Source of the DNA: Paramecium pentaurelia
Lineage: Eukaryota; Ciliophora; Oligohymenophorea; Peniculida; Parameciidae
Direction: 5' to 3'
Assembly: GCA_905183005.1 (NCBI GenBank)
Contig: CAJJDO010000148.1
Location: forward strand, 48,418 to 112,417
DNA length: 64,000 nucleotides
The position numbers and the translations under genes are program-made. Below the pieces are notes generated by a model that worked only from the letters and a program-made list of their open reading frames with translations, was not told the origin of the DNA and ran no database searches. Positions 36,538-48,103 of this stretch are shown piece by piece (position 1 is the stretch's first letter; the number at the start of each line of letters is the position of its first letter).

Positions 36538-37573
36538 TCAATCATCCTTCGTCAAAGCTCCTCTTGATGCTTTGGCTATTATTTATACTAAATTATTGAA
36601 TAATTTATCCAAAGTAATTTGTGTTACTACTTATACTTAATTTGGTAATGATGTTTCAAAGAAATTCACAAATCCTTTACAATTATTATTTTCTTCTATT
36701 TCTACTCCATATTTTTCTATTTTAAATTAATCTCTATTAGAAAGGAAATATACTCCCAATACTTAAATCATACAATTATATATATTACATTTATGTAAAG
36801 AAAATTTACTTTATTCTATCATTCCAAGTGCCCAATTACTTAATCTCTTATCTATTGATTTTAAAGCATCTAAATATTTTTATGGTATTTCTTATTCAAC
36901 TTTAGGAATAAATGTAATTTATATATTATGTGCTTAAAGAATTTCTAAAAAGATTTATAATGCTTCTGGATCACAATTATAATTAGGATCACATCCATCT
37001 GCATCTCCACCAACAATTATAACTCTTCCTATTTATTTTATTCTTTCAGGATATCTTTAAAGTAATTTTGCAAAATTTGTAGCTGCTCCTAATAATACAA
37101 GTGTAAACTAAGAATTTATATTATCTATACAGTTGAATTCTTGCTTCTATATTCAGTTTAAATGTTAAGCTCTTTTGTTAAATCTTGACTAAATATAGGT
37201 ATTTAATGATCAGGAAATATATTGGCTTAATACATTCCATCACTATGTGATTTAACACAAGTATGATTATTATATGGAAGATCTAATCCTTGTATGACTG
37301 GAATATGATAAGGCATTTATATGTTTGTAGTTAATTTAAGTACATTTTCTCCTGCTTTTTCAGCTCTATTTCATAATATAAATTACGATGTAGTTCCATA
37401 AATAGTTGATATTCCTAAAACATTAAAATTGAATGCTGCATATATTATTGACAATGCTTAAGCATCTCCAGAATCTAATTTTTATATGAATATAATATAC
37501 CTGTATCAATCCACACCTTTTCTAAATTCTTTTATACACAGAAAACAAAAGGAATCAAGAAAATTAATAACAT
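36538..37573 (-). CDS. Inosine-uridine-type nucleoside hydrolase, secreted
   Basis: 321 aa with three introns (26, 21 and 23 nt), exact frame. The N-terminus MLLIFLIPFVFCVQ is a cleavable signal peptide. It continues with VWIDTDSGDAQALSI, corresponding to the family Asp cluster DTDPGIDDAMAL, then NVLGISTIYG, IPVIQGLDLPY, KSHSDGM, then ATNFAKLL and RVIIVGGD. These enzymes hydrolyse purine or pyrimidine ribosides for salvage; a signal peptide suggests a food vacuole or secreted form. The Asp cluster is shorter than usual and lacks the paired DD, so calcium binding may be altered. Convergence of fold elements makes the family call good but not certain. Confidence 0.75.
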
Positions 37574-37663
37574 TAATATAAATATAAATTTGTTTTTTAT
37601 TAAATACACATTAAGATTAATTATATATATATATATATGTATAATTTATTTATAACATAATTA

Positions 37664-39561
37664 TCATATAAAACTTATTTATTGATCATTCTTTTTGTGA
37701 GATCCAAAAGCTGAATAACTTATATAATAATAATAAAATTATTTTACATTTTTCTTTAAGTAGATTTAGCTGTATGTATTCTTTTAGGAGATTAAAATTA
37801 TGAAAATATATCATCATTTTCAGTTTATCTTGTTTAAAGTGTATTTCGACTGCAACTCATTGTCTTTCTTAATTTAGCCTTTAATTATCTACTAGTTGGA
37901 TTCCAAGATCTTTAAATAAGAGGTACAGCAGTATTAGTTGTAGAAGTTACAAAAGTAGGAGATGTAAAATATGGATCTGTTGAAGTAATTTAGAGTATAG
38001 TTTCAAATGATTCATACTTTTACATTTTTTTAGATTTTGTACTAATTGCACTTTAAACCCTATTAATTAAAATTTAATTATCTTCTAGATTAGTAGTTTT
38101 AACTCTCTATTTCTTTTCAGCTCCAGTCCAAATTTTTCTAGATACTCTATCTCTAATTTATTCAATTAAATTTGTATCAACCATTAAAAATTTAGTTTTA
38201 GTATCAGTTTCTAATTTCTTTTAATGATATAACTTATTTTAATGAGCAATTTCAGTTTATAAGAGTATTCTAGGTTTTTATGATCGAATATCATTCTTAT
38301 CTGGTCTATCATGTGGATCTTTGAATATTTCTTATACAGTTTTTCTTTCAGTAATTAACAATTATGGTTATTCTTTTTATTTATTTTCATGTTATGATAA
38401 TATAGATATTATATTATTTTATCTATTATTCATATATTGAGAAATTTAAGAACTTTTGTCTTTCAATATTTTAACAATATCTGGAAAATTCTTTTTTAAA
38501 TTATTAAAATCATTAGCTTCCATAAAATAAGCTGTTGTATTATCCAAAACTTAACAAGAATATAATCTATATGGAAGTGATTCAATTATTTCTTCTTATC
38601 CAACAAATGAATTATCTGATAATTAACTTAAAATGATCTTCTTTTTCTTTTTACTGGTAAATTAATTTATTAATCCTTCTGAAATCTACTTATATAATTA
38701 CACTCTTCCTTTTAAAATTAAGAAATAGAATTTAGGTTCATCTCCTTCTTTCCATAATATTGCTTATGCTGAAAATTATATAGTTCTTAAATTCTATATA
38801 AATTTAGTAACAGTAAATTTACTAGCTCCATTAAATAATTTAATAAAATAATCCACATTAGCATTTTATTCTTATATCTATTTCTCACAAACTAATCTAT
38901 AATCATGTTTATTCATTGATATCAAATGTGCTTCATCTGATACTACTATAATACTAGCAGATCTTGGTTAATCATGAATAAGTGCTTAATCACCAAAACA
39001 TTGACCTGAATAATATTACCATACTTTCTTAAATAAAGGAACTCCATTATTATAATACATATTATTATCTTATAACATTTTTAAAGCTAAATCATATTTA
39101 TTTTATTAAGTCAAAACAACTGTTTTCTTTTTCTTTAATAAATTGTTATTTACACCAATATTAGTATCACTATTTTGTTAAGTTAGAAAGTCTAAATCAT
39201 TTTCAATATCTTCATTTGATCTTTTCATATATACACCTACCTCACCATTTAATAACAAATAAAATCTATCTCCATAATCTCCTTAATTCATTATTGTTTA
39301 ACCAAAATTATAATGTTCATATTTAAAAAATTATGCAGCATACATAGCAAAATCTCTAACTTTCATACTCTTTTCACATTATTTCTATATGAAATCTATT
39401 GATGACAAAGAATCAGCCACTTATTCTGCTTAAGCTACTGTATGTAATTAAGTATACATTCTATATACTTATACTGCTGGTTATAAATTGATTTCATTCT
39501 ATTTACGAATCAATTCATGATCTGGTTGTTGTTCTTAAATGATTGATCTTTTATTTTTCAT
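37664..39561 (-). CDS. Protein with two cyclic-nucleotide-binding domains
   Basis: 622 aa, one 29-nt intron near the 3' end. The first cNMP-binding domain (about residues 70-270) has NQGDYGDRFYLLLNGEVGVY, then GQCFGDQALIHDQPRSASIIV, which is the phosphate-binding cassette F-G-D/E-x-A-L...R-S/A-A. A long Lys-rich insertion (LLKKKKTVV) sits inside this domain. The second domain (about 280-400) has LWKEGDEPKFYFLILKGRVQLY but a less regular cassette (FVGQEEIIESLPYRL), so it may bind no nucleotide. The C-terminal third is polar and probably disordered. There is no kinase or channel part. It resembles stand-alone CNBD proteins found in cilia; the exact role is unknown. Confidence 0.85.
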
Positions 39562-39707
39562 TTATTTTATTTTATATAATTTTAGACTTCATTCTTATTC
39601 ATAATTATCTTAATAAGATATTATGAAAAAAGTAAGATAAAAATTCAATATATTAGATGATAATTTTATTAAAGTTCTATTTATTGAATATATATATATT
39701 TTAATAC

Positions 39708-40006
39708 ATGAAAATTCATAAAAAAGCTTCATTTAATGAGATTTTTGTAAAACATGATGCTCATATCAATCGATATATTAAAAGAATAATTTAATTGTTT
39801 GAAGAAGGGTATATATTTTATCATAATCTAATTTAAGCATACAAACTGTATTAATACATGGATTATCTGCAAGTATTGAAAAATGTGTAAGAATTGCTTT
39901 ATAAATAATTGATTAATATTGTGGAATCACCTATAAAATAAAAACCAGCTCTCAAGAAAATAAGTCTGGAATCCACATTGAATTGACAAAATAATTATTA
40001 ATATGA
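39708..40006 (+). CDS. Alba-domain protein, RNase P/MRP Rpp20 (POP7)-like
   Basis: 89 aa with a 29-nt intron (39809-39837). After splicing it contains IQTVLIHGLSASIEKCVRIALQII, then TYKIKTSSQE and SGIHIEL. The G-L-x-x-A-I-x-x-x-x-x-I-A pattern and the T-S/N-S box match the Alba fold, and the HGL variant is that of Rpp20/POP7, a subunit of RNase P and RNase MRP. Expected role: RNA binding in tRNA and rRNA processing in the nucleus. It is shorter than human Rpp20 (about 140 aa) because it lacks the termini. The stop TGA (40004-40006) overlaps an ATG of the next gene's frame. Confidence 0.7.
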
Positions 40007-40059
40007 ATTCTTATGTTAAGCAATATTATTTCATTCATAATAAAATTCTAATTAATATC

Positions 40060-42144
40060 ATGCAATAAACATAAACTCCAGAATAATTCTCTTTTATTTG
40101 TCATGATACTTAACATAATTCAAATCAGATTAGTAACTTCTAATAAAGTGCTATGTAAATTTTTATATTCATTTTTAGTTTTGGACAAGATACTCAAGAA
40201 CCTTAAAAAGAATTAAATACTCAATATAATCCATCAACTCCAAGATAACATTTAAATTAAATTCTTGAATCATTTGGTAGTATATTAGCAAGATATTTGG
40301 CTCTATATATGATTGGTATACCAAGTTCATTAAAATAATCTATTGAATACTTAAATAATAACATTCAGGACATGAAAATGTATATCTATAATGCATAAGA
40401 ATTGTTTAATACCAAAAACTAATCCAAAGAGTTTTAATTGGCTAGAGAAGAATAATGCAATTAAATATAAGCGATTATTGAAGCGATTGAAGATGGTCAA
40501 TGCAAATAAGCTCTATCTAAATTATTAGGTAAAATAGAGGAAGTTAGATTTTCAAGTTAATATATCTTGACAATTGCACATATAGAAATACTTGAAACTC
40601 AAACTATTTATTTTCAAGTTATAGAAAAAGATCCAAGCATGAAAACATTTATTGATTTAGTCAAAAAAGATTCAATAATAATTGCGTAATAACTTTCCCC
40701 TCATCTTATTGTACTTAGTGCAGTATTTAAAGATTTGCTTAAGTTAGATATGATTCATTAAATATAATAGAATAATTATAGTCTCTAAAAATTAGTCTAT
40801 CATATTCAATAATTAAGTAAAGATTAGGATATATCATCATATTGTTAATAGATATCAAGAATTTATCCTAGTATTCAAGAACACTTTATAGAAATAGAAG
40901 AAATTAGAAATAAATAAAGAGTTAATTTTGAATATATTTTAAGCAATTAAGATAGAGATATTTTATAATTGTTCTATGACAAATAAAATGTTTATGTTCA
41001 TTAATTTCCTTAAGATAAATATCTCCCTGAAGAAATATGTGAATTGATTTAATTAACTTATTTTTTAATTAAATAAGGTTAAATAGAGGCTACATTTGAA
41101 AAAATAGAAAATTAGATCTAAAAAATATTAAAAGATGAAAAGTTTAAATAATATTCATTCATTTTTGATTTGATTGCTGATTGCATATATTCAAGTTAAT
41201 TGAAATTGTTATTTTATGGATATGTAGAATGTATTTTAGATACTAGATTAGCCAAATTTACTAGCTATCTATAAGCAGATTTAATTACATTAAATTCTTT
41301 ATCTAAATAATCATAAACAATATTAAATGATTTATAATTGTAATAATTGAAAGATATGCTTTGTATTACAAAAAGAGAAAATTTATAATTCTAAGATTTT
41401 ACTTAAATTATTATTTTAGCAGGTTAAATAGAAACTTTAGTAGCTTCAAAATAAAATGATACTCTTTTAGAAACAATTATAGAATTAGAAAATTAGTTAT
41501 ATGAAAGTCTTGAAATTAATGAATTAATTATAAATAAAGAACCATCAGCTTTATACATAAGAATGAAGAAATTGAAATCACTTATGGAATTATTTCTTAG
41601 ATATTATAAAGTTTCAAATGAGACATTACAAAGATTAATCCTATATTAAGAATAAATGTTTGAAAATAAATAATCATCTGCAATTTTCCAAAAACCTAAA
41701 ATAAAATCTTCTAAAGAATAATTAAGTACTGTTCAAAATCAAAAGAAGACTTAAAATTGGATTGACATGTAGAATTAAATATTAAGTGCAGATGTATTAG
41801 GAACAGAGAAGAATTATTATAGACCTAGCATTTATAAAATATTTATGGGGTTGACTAATTAATAAAAAAATGCAAGTCCTGCAACTTTGTAAAAAATTTT
41901 AAGAAACTTTTAAGCTAAATATTAAAATACATATATAAACTAAATTCAAAGTGATTTTGTAAATTTATTAAAGGAAATTATGTAATATTAAAAAGATAAA
42001 TAAGTTATCTTTGAAACAAATTTTAGAAGATATTATAAAAAAGAATTCAAAAATTAATTGATGGAACTACCTAACAACTAATTTGAAAGTGTGGCTTATG
42101 CATAATAATTGATTTAAACAATAGAAAATTAATAAAATAATTGA
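40060..42144 (+). CDS. Helical protein, unknown
   Basis: 686 aa from ATG 40060 with one 24-nt intron (40155-40178), exact frame. An in-frame ATG at 40003 overlaps the preceding stop; I prefer 40060 since it leaves a 53-bp gap. The whole protein is Gln/Leu/Ile-rich helix with no membrane segments, Cys clusters or loops typical of enzymes (sample: EHFIEIEEIRNKQRV). It looks like a scaffold or tethering-type helical protein. No family is recognised. It is convergent with the casein kinase gene, with 76 bp between stops. Confidence 0.7.
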
Positions 42145-42220
42145 CAATCATATTATATTTTTATAAATTTAAGTGCAATAAACATGAAAGTCATTAGATT
42201 TAATTAAAAATTCTAAGAAA

Positions 42221-43517
42221 TCAATATTTAGTGTAAGGTTCTTTATTAATTACTATTCTTGGTGCAGCTACTCTTGGTTCTACAAGTCCTTTTTTACCTT
42301 ATTAAGTTTATAATTGAGGTCTTTTAGGAATCATTGGTTTTTGAGCTGATTGGGGTCGAATTTATTATTATTATACTTTTTTATTGTCTTTTGGAGAATT
42401 AATTGGTTAATATTTTGGTGCAATAATAGATTAAGCTTTAGCAGGTTATTAAAGAGGAATTTATTTAATTTTTTGATCTATTTCTTTAATGGCAATTTCT
42501 TCTTTTACTTTTCTTATAGCATCAACTTAATCATTTTCTTATCTTTTTTTTTCTGGTTTGGTCCAATCATATATATAATCTAATTAAAGATTTTATTTTT
42601 GTAACGTCTATTTAAAGAGATTCCTCAAATAATTATAATCTGGTTTTTCTTCAAACTTTAATTTCTTAACATAATTTAAGTACAAATTCATTTCCTCAGG
42701 TAATCCTGAACAAAGTTATTCAGTTGTTGTTTTTATTTTCTTTTCTTTTATTAGTACATATTTGTCGTTTTTATTGTTACATACAAGATTCATCCATGGT
42801 AAAGTACCTTTAGCTAAATATACAAGAACATAAGCCAAGCCTTCAAGATCATCTCTTCGACTTTGTTCATATCCCAAATGAGTATTAATACTTGCATAAC
42901 GAGCAGTACCTGTAAGTGGTTTATTTTCTTTAAATGGAATATGTCCATCCTTTGTTAAATATCTTTTAGCTAAACCCATATCTACAACATATAATTTAGA
43001 CTATTTTTTGCCAATTCCCATAAGGAAGTTATCAGGTTTGACATCACGATGTATGAAGGATCTTGAATGCATAAATTCAAGTCTTGAAACCATTTATTCT
43101 GCAAGCATACACACCTGAATTTATATTGATATTACTGTTTTAATGGATAATTTACGATGGCATTAAGCAAATAAATCTTCAATTGATTTTCCCAATAGCT
43201 CCATTACCAAGTAATTATAATCTCCTTCGGTTGCTGCTCCAAATACCTTTGGGATTCCTGAGAAATCGAATTTAGTAGATACCTTTGTCTAATTATTAAG
43301 AATCTTAATGAAGGAAAGCATAAACTTTAGCTTCATATAGAATTTGTGGATATTGACAATTAGTTCTTTCTAATTTGATAGCATATTCCTCTTTCTGTTT
43401 ATTTTATGCCAAATAAATCTCTCCAAAAGCACCCATTCCTAAACGTTAAATGAGTTTGTAATTTTATTGTTATAAGTAAGTATTTGATAAGTTTCTGTTG
43501 CCTAATGGATTATCCAT
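42221..43517 (-). CDS. Casein kinase 1 family protein kinase
   Basis: 416 aa; introns of 25 and 21 nt give an exact frame. The kinase domain has LGMGAFGEIYLA (Gly loop), YAIKLER (Lys), HSRSFIHRDVKPDNFLMG (catalytic loop), VVDMGLAKRY where the usual DFG is DMG, and TGTARYASINTHLGYEQSRRDD in place of the APE box. The latter is diagnostic for CK1. The domain ends with KPDYNYLRNLF and YDWT. A Gln/Lys/Pro-rich tail of about 110 residues follows. The DMG and SIN features are normal for CK1, so the enzyme should be active. Ciliates carry many CK1 paralogues; specific role unknown. Confidence 0.93.
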
Positions 43518-44111
43518 TATTAATTTATTGATTCTAATAATTATATCACTAAATGTTATTCTAACTAGATTATATTAATATTCAAGTAGTATAGAGAATT
43601 AATAATGTAGAATGAATACTAAAGAGATAATTGATATTAGTTTATTAAATGGATTAGAATTAGTGAACTCTATTTATAATTCAAATTAAGTAATATATGT
43701 ATGTATTCAAAGTATATGAAATGAAATAAAATCATTATTCTATACATTATATCATAACATAAATTGGATTCATAAATTCAATTTCATATTGGCTAGATAT
43801 AAATTATATTATTATCAAATCTTATAACATTATAAATTCTAATATTATGATTATATTCTACATTATAGAAATTTAAATTATAAAAAAGTGAAGTGAAATA
43901 AAAGACTGTCAAGATGTTATGTCAGTCTTTTATTTAACAACTTTTAGGCATTATTAATGAGTATCTTAAATAAGTTAAAAAGAATTTCTTAGAAATTGAT
44001 TATATATTTATTTAGTTAAATAAAATAAGTAATAATAATTTGAGACCATTATGATAACATTAAGAAATATATTTTAATTGCTATTATCAATAAAAAATAA
44101 ATTTATTTATT
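43518..44111. other. Divergent intergenic region of about 590 bp with a hairpin
   Basis: Lies between the starts of the CK1 gene and the plus-strand coiled-coil gene. It is AT-rich and holds one clear structure, the inverted repeat at 43896-43935 (listed separately). No coding frame is supported. Confidence 0.55.
43896..43935. repeat. 13-bp inverted repeat / hairpin
   Basis: AAATAAAAGACTG at 43896-43908 pairs perfectly with 43923-43935, leaving a 14-base loop. The stem contains a GACTG core and so is more than low-complexity A/T pairing. It could be a terminator-like or small-RNA hairpin; no gene can be assigned. Confidence 0.7.
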
Positions 44112-44904
44112 ATGGAGTATAGACCACCTATGAAACCTAATCGAGAAATTCCTCCATCTATTGCCCAAATTCAATAAGAATAAAGAATGAAATTCCAATT
44201 ATAATAGATATAATCCAAAATCATTGAAGAAAGACCAAATTTTTAAGAAATGTAAGGTGGATAATCTCCAAATAAACCATGGTTAGGAGAAGATATATAT
44301 ATGGTCGTATTTCTACTTACTGTTGAAAATGATCGATTGAGAGAAGAAAATACTCAGATTTAGCAACTTCTTAATACTAGTGAAATGAGATATAAAGGAG
44401 TAGATTTGGTTGAAAATGAAGTTATATCATAAAGAATAAAAATTGGTGAATATGAGAAGAAATTAGCTCAATTATAAATGGAATGTGAATAATGGAGAGT
44501 TAAATATTAGAATAGAGATAAGGAAAGTGAGGATTAAAGATATCAAAATGAACTTTAAAGAAGAATTCAAGTAGATAGAGAAATAAGAGAACTTACAGCT
44601 AGATTTATTGCAGATAGAAATCAATTAGAATAAGAAAATAGATCATTAAGAATTGAATTAGATTAAATTAAATTATCAAAATATTCTTTTGAAGATCATA
44701 AAAAATTATCTGAATAATTATAAAAAGAAAATTAAAAATTAAAATAAGAATTAGATACATTAAAGTATATATTAAAATATTATTTTATTAGAAAAGGTTT
44801 TGATGAATTAGAATATGTATTATAAACTGCTGGAGATTTAGAATAAGAAAATTAATAACTTAAAATTTAAATTGATACACTTTAGAAATAAATACAATAA
44901 TTAC

Positions 44905-44963
<59 letters not shown>

Positions 44964-45139
44964 CCTTAAAGACCATAATCATCAAATAGAATTGAACTAT
45001 GTAATTAAATCAATAATTATCTATAGCTAATTCTAATTATAATGTTATGTAAGAGAATAAGAGATTAAAAGATGAAATTGATAGATTAAGAACATTACTC
45101 AATTTAGGAACTGGAAATTATTCTAAACCATTTATGTGA
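44112..45139 (+). CDS. Coiled-coil protein with TAA-encoded polyglutamine tract
   Basis: 324 aa with introns of 27 nt (44765-44791) and 26 nt (45001-45026). Start ATG 44112. Residues 1 to about 50 are Pro/Gln-rich (YRPPMKPNREIPPS). Most of the rest is coiled coil (ENDRLREENTQIQQLL, LRIELDQIKLSKY). A run of 18 consecutive TAA codons (44907-44960), preceded by CAA, gives 19 Gln in a row. The C-terminus is ENKRLKDEIDRLRTLLNL. No domain other than coiled coil is visible; likely a cytoskeletal or basal-body structural protein, though this is only inferred. Confidence 0.75.
44907..44960 (+). repeat. (TAA)18 microsatellite inside a coding exon
   Basis: Eighteen uninterrupted TAA triplets in frame with the coiled-coil gene. 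Under the ciliate code they encode Gln; under the standard code they would be eighteen stops. Confidence 0.95.
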
Positions 45140-45350
45140 TATAATTAAATTATAATAACAATTATTCTACTTCTATCATTTTGTCAATTATATATTCATC
45201 AATTTTTAGATAATAATAAATCTTAATTAATTGATCTTTATATAAATTTCTTGATAAATCATAAATTATATTATTATTTAGTAATAAATATAAACATAAG
45301 TTATAATGAAATCTATAATTTAATAAGTAATCTTATAAAAATAATAAAAA

Positions 45351-46511
45351 TCAATTTAAAACTGGTTAAATTTCATAATAAATAATATCTTAATTATTTA
45401 AATTAATCTATTTGAATGTTTTATGGTTATTTAATATTTAATTATTAAAGTAAAATTGACATTTATATCCTTCCAATTATTTTAAATTTTATAAATCTTA
45501 TATTTAATTATTTTAATTCATAATTACTCTAATTTTAAAATCATCTAATTCTTTTTTACATATATAGAATGTAATACTTTTATCTACAACTTTTAAAGTA
45601 AAGATTTTATTTAATTATTTAGAATTAATCTTATATATTTTAGTTAATTCAGAAATTTAATAATCATCAGATAATATTTAATCTTCAATAAATAATTAAT
45701 ATGAACAATGTTTATCAATTTGACATTGTTCAATTAAATAATTTTTTAAATCCCCTATCTTCGTATTTTTAGAAACCGTGTAATGTTGTAGCATTTTTAT
45801 TGAATCGATAAATACTTCTATAGTAAAATTATCAGATAATTTCAATCGAATTTCAGAATATGGTTTTATTTTATATTCATAAAATAATATATCTCTATTA
45901 TATTATCTTTATTTTAATAATTCATCTTAAAAATATAGTTAAAATTCTTATTTAAGATGAAAATAATTCTAAATTTATTAATATACTTAATCTATTGTTG
46001 AAAATATATTGATAATTATAAATTACTCAACCTAGTAGTTTATTGAATAAGTTCCCATTATTTAACAATTAATTACAGAATCATTTTAAATAGATAAAGC
46101 TTTTAGTGATATATCTTTTCTTAATTATTATTATTTATAAAAGAAATTCAAATCATAAGACACTAAATTATGAGTTTTTTTGATTTACTTTTCTAATTTA
46201 TATAAATTATCAAAAGAATTAAATACAAGAGTAACTTTTTCTTCCATTGTTTAGAATGTGATTGTAATTTGAATCTAAATATTCAAAATTATTTTAATAT
46301 TTGAAGATGTATTTATCTGTAAATGTATTAAGTCTTGAGTCATATCCTTTTCTTAATCATTTATGGTTAAACAAAATTTAGTTTCTTGTGGAATTTATTT
46401 TTATAAATGAATAATAGCCTCATCAAAATAGAACTTCATAGGTTTCTAATAATCAGGATTTTTAATTTCATATGTATGATTATTAAGTTGTGGAAATATT
46501 ATTTTAATCAT
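45351..46511 (-). CDS. Tandem ubiquitin-like-fold protein, unknown
   Basis: 386 aa, intronless. Four to five successive units of about 65-80 residues share a beta-hairpin, helix, then L-F/Y-x-x-x-x-x-L pattern. The clearest is FTIEVFIDSIKMLQHYTVS, KIGDLKNYLIEQCQI, YQLFIEDQILSDDYQISEL, which follows the ubiquitin layout (beta1-beta2, helix with K-x-x-I, then LI--G--L-D---I--L). Others are LDDFKIRVIM...CQFYFNNQILNNHKTF and DNLYKLEKQIKKT...LNFFYKQQQLRKDISL. There is no terminal Gly-Gly, so it is not a conjugated modifier; it more resembles a chain of built-in ubiquitin-like domains. The assignment is from pattern only. Convergent with the preceding gene (211 bp apart). Confidence 0.6.
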
Positions 46512-46894
46512 ATAAATAATAATTAATTATAAAATTATAGTATTATTAATATTCATTAAAACTATCATTTGACAATTTAACTTCTAGGATTATAATGTAG
46601 ATGTAATAATTTTAATCTTATAACTTAATTAATAATATTGAATGAATAGTTATTTGTATAAAATATTTTATCTATTCATATATATATTAGATTAATTATT
46701 ATCACTTGATATAATTTAGTATTGGTTTAAATCAAATATCATTATGAAAATCTATTATATACTTATATTGAATTTGTTTCTCTCTTTTAAAGTATATAAT
46801 ATTAAGTATTTTTAATAGAGGTTTCAAGTTTATCATAATGAATTTTATAAATTGTTGACATTTTTTATGTAATATTATTATTAAAGTTTTTAGG
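46512..46894. other. Divergent intergenic region of about 380 bp
   Basis: Between the starts of the ubiquitin-like-fold gene (minus) and the next coiled-coil gene (plus). AT-rich; it must carry both promoters. No structure or coding frame was noticed. Confidence 0.5.
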
Positions 46895-48090
46895 ATGTGT
46901 GACTCTGATAGCGATGTTGAGATACTGGATTTTGAATAAGGACTTAAACTTTAATAGAACACAATAGAAAATCTAGAGAAGGAACTTCAAGTAGAGGATT
47001 TAATTATTTAAGATTGTGATCACAAATAGCTCATATTACTAATAATAAATATAAGAGTTATTATCTGAAAAGAATTCAATCAAAAAAAGAGTAAAGGAAT
47101 TAGAAGAGTAGAACTTATAGCTAGAAAATAATCTTTAAAAATAAAATTAGACTTATCAGAGAACTATTGAGGAACTAAACTTTGAGTCATAGAAGAATGA
47201 GGAGAAACTCAGAAAACATCTAGAAAGTCTAATGGAATAACAGAAATAAGAATTTGAAAGAATTTTAGAAAAATAGAGTGAATAGATTAATGATTATGTT
47301 AAAAAATTGGAAAATTAAGAGGAAGAGAATAATATCATATAAAATAAATTAATAGCTACTGAATTATTTAATTGTAAATTATAATCAAGTCTAAGTGAAT
47401 TATAAATGGATATTAAAACTAAAGCTGAAACTAGAAAATGTGTTTAATAATTTAATGAAAAATTAATGGGTGAAAATATTAATAATCTAAATAAAATAGA
47501 ATCACTTAGTATGTAAGTTGATGGACTTGAAGAAAAACTATAGAAATTAACTTAATAAAGAGATCATTTTAAGAAATAATTTGTAGATATCTCATAGAAA
47601 ATTCTATAATATCAATAAGAGATATCTTAATCAAATAATAGTATGAATATCTAATCAATATTATATAGTAAAATTAGATTTGAAGAATAAATATGAAATA
47701 TGTTCAGAATAAATGAAGAAATATTAATAATTACTAAGGGATTGTGTTGATGAAAATAAAAGATTAAAGTAAATTATTGGATAATTTTAATCATAAATTG
47801 AAGATTCCAAATATAAATCAGATTTATATATCAAAGAAAATACTAATCTAAAAAATTAATTAAGTATATGAAATATCAAATTAGATACTGTATAATAATA
47901 TTATAAAGAACAGATTAACCAATTATAACTTACCTTGTCTAGTAAAGATGCTTAGATTTAGTAGTTGAGTGAACCTAATAAATTAACAATCAAAAGATTA
48001 CAAAAATAAAATTAATCTATTCTATCAATATAATAATAAGAATAAGAGAAGAGATAATTAATAGAATAGAAAATTAAATCTTAATAATGA
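46895..48090 (+). CDS. Long coiled-coil protein
   Basis: 374 aa from four exons (introns 46991-47012, 47641-47668 and 47874-47894; 22, 28 and 21 nt), exact frame. After an acidic N-terminus (CDSDSDVEILDFEQ) it is coiled coil almost throughout (KKRVKELEEQNLQLENNL, QTYQRTIEELNFESQKN, QRDHFKKQF), with a short basic end. No other domain is visible. Such proteins are common in ciliate basal bodies and cortex, but the sequence alone does not place it. It is convergent with the next gene, with 13 bp between the stop codons. Confidence 0.75.
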
Positions 48091-48103
48091 TTCAAAATAT
48101 TAT

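Noticed and set aside
39708..42144. One gene covering both the Alba-like and the following helical frame
   Set aside because: Joining them needs an intron of about 57 nt, far longer than others here, while a GG|GTATAT splice gives a complete Alba domain ending in TGA at 40004.
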